The translations under genes and the position numbers were made by a program. The notes below the pieces were generated by a model. It saw only the letters and a program-made list of their open reading frames with translations. It ran no database searches and was not told the origin of the DNA. Of a DNA stretch of 64,000 bases, positions 31,129 through 40,140 are shown in pieces. Source of the stretch: Paralithodes platypus (lineage: Eukaryota > Arthropoda > Malacostraca > Decapoda > Lithodidae); contig CM064580.1 in NCBI GenBank assembly GCA_032716605.1, forward strand, positions 39,186,638 through 39,250,637. The letters are read 5' to 3'. The first letter of the stretch is position 1; each line of letters starts with the position of its first letter.

Positions 31129-31515
31129 GGGAGCCCACCTCGCCTTTTTGTTTTATCTTTCTCTCCCTCTCTCTCTTTGGCTTGTATCCATTCGGCCCCA
31201 TTCAGCCTACTGTTTTAAGACGTTTACCCCCATCCAGGTGTCAATATTTTCCTGGTGAGCGCTAGCGAGCCACCATATATATTTTTTTGTTTTGACAGCA
31301 AGCTAAATTTGTACATTTTTCGATAGAAAAATTTCTCCGGCGAAGCCGGATATCTCCATACAATGCTGGCTCGCTATCGCTCGCCAGGAAGAAATCGACA
31401 CCTGGATGGGGATAAACGTCTTAAAATAGTTGGCTGAATGGGGCCGAATGGATACAAGCCAAGGAAAGAGAGAAAAGGAGAGAAAGATAAAAAAATAAAA
31501 AAACGGTGACCCCCC
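31129..31515. mobile_element. MITE-B copy
   Basis: TTAA (31125-31128) then GGGAGCCCACCTCGCC; the right end is CGGTGACCCCCC then TCAA (31516-31519, mutated TTAA). Long inverted arms run from GGCTTGTATCCATTCGGCCCC to GGGGCCGAATGGATACAAGCC. The central part has GAAAAATTT and hairpin TCCGGCGAAGCCGGA. Confidence 0.85.
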
Positions 31516-31593
31516 TCAAAAGGACGGCACCGATACATAGAGGGTTAAGCCTCAATAACAGGGAAGGAACCTCAACTTCCGGTTTCCGTCTAG

Positions 31594-32305
31594 TTAACCC
31601 TTTGAGGAAGTATGACGCATTGGATCCATTTATTCTGGCTAACGTTAGACGATTTTAAGGGGGGGTTGACATAATTATGTTCTCATGTATATATCTTTGT
31701 ATTATATGTGTTTTTAGTTTCCTCCCTAGACCTCCATCAAGCTTAAACAAACACCCCCAAGACGCTCCTGCAAGATATATTTGTACATTTTTCGATAGAA
31801 AAATTTTCCCAGCCAAAGGCTGGTTCCTCTTAAATTACAGGCTCGCAATCACTCGCCAGGAAAAAATCGACACCTAAATGGCACGAAAACTCTTAATATT
31901 GACAAATAAAATGGGGCGAAAGGTCTTAAAATCGTCCAAGTAATGGGCCGAAAGTCATAAAATCTGAAAATTAATGTGGCTAAACACGAGGAAGAAAGGG
32001 GACCAAAAGACAAAAATACCGTGAGCCTTTAGAGATATCAAAATGATCTCAATTAACCCTCTAACACTCACCGATCCTTCCTAATCTAAATAACATTGTC
32101 TATATAATTATAGCCTTTTTAACTTTGATGCTGGCTAAAATTTGGTGATTTTATGCAGTTTGAGAAGGACTTACAGGCTATGAAGAGGGTTTATTGAGAT
32201 CGCATTTATCCATTCGAGTCGTAGAGGTAGATTACAAACTAAAGAAAATCGTCTAATGGTAACCAGAATATGATGAAGATTACGCAATGGTGGTGAAGGG
32301 GTTAA
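31594..32305. mobile_element. FB element interrupted by a minus-strand MITE-A (~31658-32020)
   Basis: The FB left end TTAACCCTTTGAGGAAGTATGACG (31594) reaches CGTTAGACGATTTTAA, where MITE-A material starts (GGGGGGTTGACAT) and continues through TAGACCTCCATCAAGC, CAGCCAAAGGCTGG and GGCTAAACACGAGGAAG. FB sequence resumes near 32040 (TATCAAAATGATCTCAATTAACCC) and ends GAAGGGG-TTAA (32302-32305). Confidence 0.7.
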
Positions 32306-32687
32306 AGGGAGATAGGTGTATTTATTTCCATATATATATACTGTACTGTATATATACTGTACATATTTTTAAATATTCTTTTATTTCCCTCCCTAGACCT
32401 CCATCAAGCTTAAAAAAACACCCTCTAGACCTCCCTTCGAGATATATTTGTAAATGTTTTGGTAGGAAAATGTTCCGGCCGAAGGCCGGTTCCTCCTATA
32501 AATATAGGTTGGCTATCGCTCGCCAGATAGACCCCTATAGGGCACGAAAGGTCCTAATATTGACAAATAAATGGGGTGAAAGGTCTCAAAATCGCCAAAC
32601 TATTGTAGCAAATTTCTTAACATCTGAAAACTAATGGGCTAAACATGAGGGAGAAGGGGGGGGGGGCAGAAAAATAGACCATCACCC
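32306..32687 (-). mobile_element. MITE-A copy abutting the FB right end
   Basis: TTAA (32302-32305) then AGGGAGATAGGTGTATTT. The interior is the reverse-complement family sequence (CCTAGACCTCCATCAAGCTT, GGCCGAAGGCCGG, GGCTAAACATGAGGGAG); the right end ATAGACCATCACCCC is followed by CTAA. Its TTAA is shared with the FB element. Confidence 0.8.
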
Positions 32688-32756
32688 CTAAGTGTCGCCT
32701 AAGAAAAGATAGGCGCCCGCATTGGTTTGAGTACAAGGTTGTAGATAATTATGGTG

Positions 32757-33166
32757 TAGGGGAGATGGACCGTTCTTTTGGCCTATTAATTATGTTGTAG
32801 GGGAGATGGGCCATTCTTTTAGCCTATTAATTATGTTGTAGGGGAGATGGGCCGTTCTTTTAGCCTATTAATTATGTTGTAGGGGAGATGGACCGTTCTT
32901 TTGGCCTATTAATTATGTTGTAGGGGAGATGGACCGTTCTTTTAGCCTATTAATTATGTTGTAGGGGAGATGGACCGTTCTTTTGGCCTATTAATTATGT
33001 TGTAGGGGAGATGGACCGTTCTTTTGGCCTATTAATTATGTTGTAGGGGAGATGGACCGTTCTTTTAGGCTATTAATTATGTTGTAGGGGAGATGGGCCG
33101 TTCTTTTGGCCTATTAATTATGTTGTAGGGGAGATGGACCGTTCTTTTAGCCTATTAATTAATTTA
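32757..33166. repeat. 41-bp minisatellite, 10 copies, built from the MITE-A terminus
   Basis: GGAGATGG recurs exactly every 41 bp from 32761 to 33130. Each unit is GTAGGGGAGATGGACCGTTC followed by TTTTGGCCTATTAATTATGTT, with G/A and G/A(T/G) variants at two or three sites. GGGGAGATGG(A/G)CCGTTCTTTT is the MITE-A terminal sequence, and the last copy runs straight into a MITE-A body. Confidence 0.92.
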
Positions 33167-33489
33167 TTCCTATATTTCTTAGTGTCCTCGCTAGACCTCC
33201 ATCAACCTGTAAAGAACACCCCATGGAATCACCTTCAAAATAAATGTTTACATTTTTCGATAGAAAAATGTCCCGGCCGAAGGCCGGTTACTCTTAAATT
33301 ACAGGCTCGCTATCGCTCGCCAGGATTTAATCGACACCTAAATGGCACGAAAGGTCTTAATATTGAGAAAGAATTGGGGTGTAAAGTCATAACGTCGTCA
33401 AACTAATGAGTCGAACGTCTTAAAACCTAAAAATCATTGGGATTAAACACGAGGGAGAAGGGGGGCCAGGAAAACCAGTCCATCTCCCC
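33167..33489 (-). mobile_element. MITE-A copy whose left terminus seeded the 41-bp array
   Basis: The interior (CTCGCTAGACCTCCATCAAC, GGCCGAAGGCCGG, GGCTCGCTATCGCTCGCCAGG, GGGATTAAACACGAGGGAG) is standard. The right end ACCAGTCCATCTCCCC is followed by TTAA at 33490-33493. Confidence 0.85.
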
Positions 33490-33562
33490 TTAATACTATA
33501 TTAGTTGGTCTATTATGCAGCTGATGGTTAATTAATTGAATCTCTGAACAACTGATTTCTCG

Positions 33563-33745
33563 ATACCCCACCCTTAGAAAGTTATGACGCATCTGGACAG
33601 TTGTATTCTGGCTAGCATTAGACGATTTTGTACAGCTTAGGAAAGATCTCTGGGAATTATAAGGGTAAAGACTATCTCATCAGACCCTCTGGCTTTCATA
33701 TACACTTTGTAATCTGAATAAAATCGTCTAATAATAAAGTAGAAG
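33563..33745. mobile_element. FB fold-back fragment
   Basis: GAAAGTTATGACGCATCTGG and GGCTAGCATTAGACGATTTTGTACAGC on the left; AATAAAATCGTCTAATAATAAAG on the right. The terminal TTAA motifs are lost. Confidence 0.6.
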
Positions 33746-33789
33746 TGCCGCTTTGCCCAAAATCAAAACAGCATACCCAACTCTGCGGT

Positions 33790-33880
33790 GGTTTACCATC
33801 ATCACTACTATTACCACCATTATTACTACTACTATCACCATCATCACTATTGCTATCATCATAACTACAACTACCACCAT

Positions 33881-33932
<52 letters not shown>

Positions 33933-34065
33933 TGTACTAGCAGGGGTACCCGGCGTTGCCCGGGTAATCACCATAATTACCATCACTACTACTACCATAA
34001 TCACCATCATCAATCACTACTACCACAATCATCACAATACTACTACTACCATAATCACCGGCCTC
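33790..34065. repeat. ATC/ACC trinucleotide and (TA)n low-complexity region
   Basis: CATCATCACTACTATTACCACC-type runs flank a (TA)n tract (33884-33930). Next to the TA tract sits a hairpin TACCCGGCGTTGCCCGGGTA (33948-33967). Confidence 0.8.
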
Positions 34066-34509
34066 GACCTCCCTGTGCCTCATTAAACGGCGACCTCGAT
34101 TTCGGGCGCTAAATGACCTCCGATTTTGGATCTGACCTCATCCGTACCCCCATTTTGGGGGGCTGCGAACAACTTTCGTTCTATACACCTTTTCGATCGG
34201 AGGCCTCCTTCTGCCCCAAACGGCCATTTTCTTAAATTGTTTTATTTATTTATTTTCAATTTCGGCCTCGAAACGACCTCCGATCGTGGCCTCGCCCCCT
34301 CTATGACCTGACCTAGGTCAATAGACACCCACATGCAAAGTTTCAGCTCCCCAGGTCCAAAACTGCGGCCGCCTATTAAGAATAGACACACACACAGACA
34401 ACCGAAAATATTATATAGATATATACAGTATATAATTATAATCTGTATATATAATTAAATTTATGTTCACATTTTATCTTAACAATTAGAATATTTATCT
34501 ATAATTTGG
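34066..34509. repeat. Probable LINE-derived 3' segment, unassigned
   Basis: It includes GCAAAGTTTCAGCTCCCCAGG, AATAGACACACACACAGACAACC and a terminal AT-rich ATATTATATAGATATA. Together with the upstream TACCCGGCGTTGCCCGGG hairpin this resembles the conserved 3' region of widespread invertebrate non-LTR elements (recollection, not verified). There is no intact ORF. Confidence 0.35.
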
Positions 34510-36430
34510 TCAGCGTTGTTGTTGTTGTTGTTGTTCCCTAAGCTGCCTGGCCGAACAGCCCCGAGTCCCTGAGAAAGGCCATGGCCACGATCGGGCTTTC
34601 CCACAGAGCTCTCATTGAGTGTAGATTGTGTTGTTGGCGTAAGTGGTTGTGTGAAATGCAGTCTTCTATGATGTGTTTAATGGTATGGGGTGCTGTGTTA
34701 CATCCCGGGCAGGCGTCGACAACGGAGTCATCCAGTCTCTTCTGATAGCTCAGGAGAGCTGGATGGTGTCCGCATCTCAGCCTGGCCAGGTGGACTCTGT
34801 CCTCGCGAGGAAGGGAGGATTCGGAAGGATGGATTTCGGGAGGTCGTGCATGCAGCTGCGTGTTGTCTGTGAGGGAGTGGATGGATCGGTGAGAGATATG
34901 AGTATGGATGTGCTTCTGGAAGTTGGTTCGGGGTGGGCAGGGAGGGAGAGAGGACAATAATTGTGTGTGATACCGTGTGCTGGGTGTTTTGATATTTCTT
35001 GGTGTCTGTGGGTGTGTTGCCATGTAGTTTAGTGGGTGGTCTTGGTTCGTGGAGGCTGCTGCCAGGAATTGAGTGCCTCTCATGTCCAGATGGTCTTTGA
35101 CTTTGAGGATTTTGGTTTCTTGATGTAGGTGATCTGTGGGTGCAGTAGCTGTGCAGCCTGTAATGATCTTCAGGGCTTTGTTTTGAATGGTCTGTAAGGT
35201 CTTATGATGTGTTTCAGCTAGGTTAGAAGCCCAGGCTGGGCTTGCGTATTCCATCACTGATCTTATGTATTGTTTATATACTGTGGTGGTAGTTTCTTTG
35301 TTGTGTCCAAATTTTGTGTGAGCAAGTGACCTGAGGGCGTTAAGTCTGGGTGTCAGTTTCTTTTTAATGTTTGTGGTGTGCTGTTTGAATGTCATATGAG
35401 TATCATATGTTACTCCTAGGATTTTGGGTGTGTGTGTATGTGTTAGGGGTGTGTTGTTTATGGTGAGTTGAGGGATGTATTCATGTTCTCCTGTCCAACT
35501 TGTGAGCAGGGTTGCGGTGGATTTGGCTGGGGCTAGATTAAGTCTGTTTGTAGTGCACCAGCCATGTAGTGTGTTGAGATAGGGTTGAAGGAGATCTGTT
35601 GCTCTTTTTGGGTCATGGTGTGTGCATGTGAGTGTTATGTCATCTGCATAGGAGGCTAAGTTTATTTGGGGCGTATTGGGTGTAGTTATATCGTGCATGT
35701 ACAGATTGAAGAGTGCGGGCGATAGGACGGATCCTTGTGGGACTCCGTTTGGAAAGTTTCTGATTTTAGATGACTGACCGGCAAAAGATACGTGTGCACA
35801 TCTGCCTGCTAGGAAGTTGGCCAGCCACCGTTTTGTGTTGTTGTGCATGTTTGTGTTGTAGATTTTGTTTGTTAGGTTGTGGCGGGGGATGGCATCGAAG
35901 GCTTTACTAATGTCGAGTGTGGCTAATAGTGATCTGTGTGGTGGTCTAGCTGAATTGATGCCGTCGAAAGCTCTTTGTGTAAGGTCTGTGAGAAGAGTGT
36001 TTGTAGGGGTAGGTCAGGTGTAATTAGTTGTAATATTAGGCATTCCATGACTTTGGAGGGGGAGCAAAGGAGTGTGATGGGGCGGTGCGAGGAGGGTAGC
36101 GTGGGGTCTTTGTTGGGTTTGGGGAATGTGATGATGATACCATGCTTCCAAATGTCTGGTATTGTGTTATGTGAATAGCTGTAGTTTGATATGTTAGTGA
36201 GTGCTTGTATGCCTTGTGGTCCCAGGTGTCTGAGGTGTATGTTGCTTATGTTGTCTAGGCCACAGGCGGGTGAGTGCTTGAGATTGTTGATGATATGCTT
36301 TGTCTGGTGATTGGTGAAGGGTGTATAGTCAGGGTCTGTGGGGAATTGTCTCTTACGTCGGATGACTCGTCGGTCGTCTTTGTGAGGTTTTAGGTGGCTG
36401 TTGATCAGCGTAACACTATTTGGTAGCGTT
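34510..36430 (-). pseudogene. Jockey-like LINE, reverse transcriptase and C-terminal zinc motif (5' truncated)
   Basis: Minus-strand frames 36420-35923 and 35848-34538 form one RT. The first has NNLKHSPACGLDNISNIHLR, IPDIWKHGIIITFPKPNKDP and SSHRPITLLCSPSKVME. After a break near 35900 the second has WLANFLAGR, NFPNGVPQGSVLSPALFNLYM and the catalytic box SYADDITLT. The thumb region ends in LARLRCGHHPALLSYQKR and a zinc-knuckle-like CPGCNTAPHTIKHIIEDC. The ORF ends FLRDSGLFGQAA and is followed by a (CAA)n tail (34510-34536). The same last codons and tail recur at 58340-58395 (plus) and 59665-59700 (minus). The 5' truncation point at ~36430 lies inside the TGACCT-rich repeat. One break remains between the two frames. 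Confidence 0.85.
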
Positions 36431-39060
36431 ATGAATATGGTGTAATTTAAATTTAAAATATATAAAAAAGAAAGAAATAGTGACCATAATCTGTGACCTT
36501 CACCATTCACCTTTACCTTTGCATAACTAAAACACCATAATTGGACAATGGTTGCATTGACCAACCGAATTTGCCAGCAACATTTTTTGATGATACATTA
36601 ACCCGTTTAGAACAGTTCTGTCGTTTTCCTTTCATACTGGATAATAATAGAGGACTGTATGCAGCTTAAGAAGGGCCCCAGAAAATTAGCAGGCTTTCAC
36701 CTATCTTAACTAACCCTTTTTACTACCACAGATCCTTCGTAAGCTCCACAAAATCGTCTAATTTTAGCTAGAAGACAATAAAAAAAAAACGTCACCGGCA
36801 CAGAAAGGGTTAAACAGTCTAGGAAGAGTTTAGGGAAAATGATTAACACTCTTGTTTTGATCTTTGACCTTGACCTTTAACCTTAAGTATTATAATATAT
36901 ATATATAATATTGATGTATACCGTATGTTATATAAGTAAAATGCAACTAACAGTCAGCTTTTCGAAAATTGAGTATTTTTGAAGATGAAGGTTAACTTTT
37001 GGCCTTGACCTGTGACCTTGACCTTTATGTAGGATCACATTTTTTTTTTGCTTTGATGTAACCCTGGAAAATCAAATAAGTGTGCCAAATTTCATTAAAA
37101 GAACAAAGTTATCAAATGGAATAGTTGACCTTGACCTTTGCCCTTTATCTTGACCTTCATGTCTGAAAATGTAACCTTTTAATTTTCATTTAAAGCACAA
37201 CTGTCTCAACAAATGTTGTGAAGTTTACATGAATAGTAAAAAAAATAGCACATTGACCTTATCTTTGACCTTGACTATCAAATGAAATTATGTTTATTCA
37301 CTTATGACCTTGATATTCTGAACATACATGATAAACCTAGTGAGAATCTTACAGTAAATATGAAATACTAGTAAAAATCTTAGTTTGACCTTTGACCTTC
37401 ACCTTTGACCTAAAAATTTCTTATCGAGAATTTAGTTAGCTTAACACCAATGTTAGTATTAACTAGCGTTATGAATATGGTGTAATTCATATAAACACTT
37501 ATAGATAAGAAATATTGACCTTATACTGTAACCTTGACCTTTGACTAAAAAAAAATAACATTATATGAATGGTCGTTGCATTGACCAAATTAATTTGCTT
37601 GTACAATTTGGTGACACTACATTAAACAGTCTAGGAGTAGTTTAGGGAAAATGACAAACACTCTTGCTTTGACCTTGACCTTTGACCTTAACTATTACAA
37701 TATGTATGTGAAATTTGATATACATGTTATTTAAGTAATAAGCAACTAACACAGCCAGTTTTCCAAAATTTTAGTAATGTTTTTTGATTAATAACAAAAG
37801 TTGACCTTTGACCTTGACGAAAGATTACATATTTGTTTGCATTGACATTGCCCAGAAAAATCAAATATGCATGCCTAATGTAATTAAAACCCATAAATTA
37901 GTTTCATATATATTTATAAATAGATGGCCTTCACCTTTGAACTTTATCTTGACCTTTATAATATGTATCTCAAAATATATACTTTTTCCTTTTCATTTAA
38001 AGTGCAACTATCCTACCAAATGTTGTGAAGTTTGCATGACAAGTAGAGAAAATAGTATATCGACCTTTATTTGACCTTGACCGGTGACTTTGACCTTTCA
38101 TGTGGAATTGTATAGTTGCTTTTATGACCTTGGCCTAGGTATTCCGAATATATTTTATAAGCCTAGTGAGAATCTAACAGTTAGCATAATAGATACTAAT
38201 AAAAACTTATTTTGACCTTTGACCTTGACTTTTGACCTTACCCTTTATAATATTTATCTAAAATTTGGGCAATACGATATCAAGGTTACCAGTAACTTGT
38301 ATAGTGAAAATTAAGACATTTGAGTAATAACTAAAAATATATAGTATAAGTTGACCTTTGACCTAGACCTGTGACCTTTACCTATATGTAAGAGTAAATT
38401 TTTTGTTTTCATTGAAATTGCCCAGGAAAATCAAATAAGCATGCCTAATGTCATTAAAACCCATCAGTTAGTTTCATATATATTATTAGAATAGTTGACC
38501 TTGACCCTTGACCTTTATGGTATTTGTCTCAAAATTCGTTATTTTCCTTTTCATTTCAGCTATCTCACCAAATTGTGTGAAGCTTGCATGAAAAGTAAAT
38601 AAAATAAAATAGTGACCATATATTTGACCTTGACCTGTGACCTTGACCTTTCATATAGAATTGTATAATTTCTTGTATGACCTTGGCCTAGGTATTCCGA
38701 ATATACATGGTAAGCCTAGTGAGAATCTAACAGTTAGTACAAGAAATACTAGTGAAACACTTATTTTGACCTTTGACCTTACCCTTTACAATATTGACCT
38801 AAGATTTGGTCAATGCGATATCAAGATTAGCAGTAACTTGTATATTAAAAATTAAGACATTTGAGTAAAAACTAAAAAATATGAAATATTGACCTTATTT
38901 TTAACCTTGACCTTTGACCTTAACCTTTAAGTTAAATGGAATATTTCTTTTGACTGACCTTCGCATTGACCAAATTAATATACTTGTGAAATTTTGTGAA
39001 AATCCATCGAACGGTCTAGGAGGAGTTTCCGGACAGACAGACGACGACGACGACTACGAC
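36431..39060. repeat. TGACCT-rich dispersed repeat with internal duplications
   Basis: Modules such as GTTATGAATATGGTGTAATT (36428, 37469), ATTAAAACCCATMAGTTAG (37885, 38454), CCTAGTGAGAATCT(A/T)ACAG (four places) and AACAGTCTAGG recur, so the region is an irregular tandem of diverged units. It is studded with TGACCTTTGACC and TGACCTTGACC. It ends in CGAACGGTCTAGGAGGAGTTTCCGGACAGACAGACGACGACG, a terminus common in invertebrate repeats. No protein is encoded. Confidence 0.8.
36602..36809. mobile_element. FB element inserted in the TGACCT repeat, TTAA duplicated
   Basis: TTAA at 36598-36601 and 36810-36813. Left terminus CCCGTTTAGAACAGTTCTGTCG; right terminus reversed CCCTTTCTGTGCCGGTGACG. The sister repeat at 37615-37635 shows the empty site ACTACATTAAACAGTCTAGG, against GATACATTAA[element]TTAAACAGTCTAGG here. 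Confidence 0.88.
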
Positions 39061-39160
39061 GACTACGGACGACGACGACAGACGAGCTGACTGGTGGTGC
39101 ACAATATACGGGTGGGATCTATGTGCGCGATACCACTCTGCTTTGCAGAGTTGATAACCA
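39061..39160. other. Unique spacer
   Basis: GACGACGACTACGAC low-complexity at its start, then TGGTGGTGCACAATATACGGG. Nothing else was identified. Confidence 0.4.
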
Positions 39161-39169
39161 ATCTAATAC

Positions 39170-39800
39170 CCTTCCTGAATGACAAAAATATTAGCTCAAT
39201 CACGCTAGTCATTTTTGAGTTCTAGATGTTAGTGGTCAAGTTGTTTTTGAGTTCTAGATGTTAGTGACTTAGTGGTCAAGTTGTTTTTTAGTTCTAGATG
39301 TTAGTGGTCAAGTTGTTTTTGAGTTCTAGATGTTAGTGGTCAAGTTGTTTTTGAGTTCTAGATGTTAGTGGTCAAGTTGTTTTTGAGTTCTAGATGTTAG
39401 TGGTCAAGTTGTTTTTGAGTTCTAGATGTTAGTGGTCAAGTTGTTTTTGAGTTCTAAATGTTAGTGGTCAAGTTGTTTTTGAGTTCTAAATGTTAGTGGT
39501 CAAGTTGTTTTTGAGTTCTAGATGTTAGTGGTCAAGTTGTTTTTGAGTTCTAGATGTTAGTGGTCAAGTTGTATTTGAGTTCTAGATGTTAGTGGTCAAG
39601 TTGTTTTGTATAATGAATGGACTATAGCCCTTTCATCCCTCCATAATGAATGAACTATAGCCCTTTCATCCCTCCATAATGGACTATAATGAATGGACTA
39701 TAGCCCTTTCATCCCTCCATAACCTTCATAAACATCATACCAAAATCGTCTAGTGTTAGCCAGAATAACATTAAAATTACGCCATTGTATTGAGAGTTGA
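39170..39800. repeat. FB-type element with expanded 32-bp minisatellite
   Basis: Same block order as 6690-6885. GAGTTCTAGATGTTAGTGGTC + AAGTTGTTTTT is repeated 12 times at 39215-39608, mostly at 32 bp with one 40-bp unit. A second small amplification, AATGAATGGACTATAGCCCTTTCATCCCTCCAT, occurs three times at ~39612-39720. It ends with AAAATCGTCTAGTGTTAGCCAGAATAACATTAAAATTACGCC. Confidence 0.85.
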
Positions 39801-39898
39801 GGGGAGAATTTTTAGCTATTTATGTATTTATTGATCCGTCCCAAAACCTACATCAAACCTGAAAAATACCCCCAAGAGACAAATCGGTGCATTGTATA

Positions 39899-39904
<6 letters not shown>

Positions 39905-39933
<29 letters not shown>

Positions 39934-40140
39934 AAGGAGTACAAAGGAAATCAAGCAACAACAGATCTAGTGACCCTTCTAGGCTGCTTGTCCTCCAAAA
40001 CACTGAGGATCAAGTGTCCAAACAGTGGTTTAGAGTGGGTAAGGGAACATTGGAAAGGGAACTACTGCCCTGCCACTAACGTGGCAGGACTAGGAAGTTA
40101 GTAGGGGACATATGGGTTAGTAACTGAGGGGAGGATAAAG
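39905..40140 (-). mobile_element. 3' untranslated region of the CR1-type LINE
   Basis: It follows the ORF2 stop (40138-40140). Read on the minus strand it ends in a (TC)n tract (plus-strand (GA)n at 39903-39928). No ORF. Confidence 0.6.

Noticed and set aside
32757..33166. Regularly spaced short repeats reminiscent of a CRISPR array
   Set aside because: The whole 41-bp unit is repeated with no unique spacers, no cas genes are present, and the context is a eukaryotic MITE.
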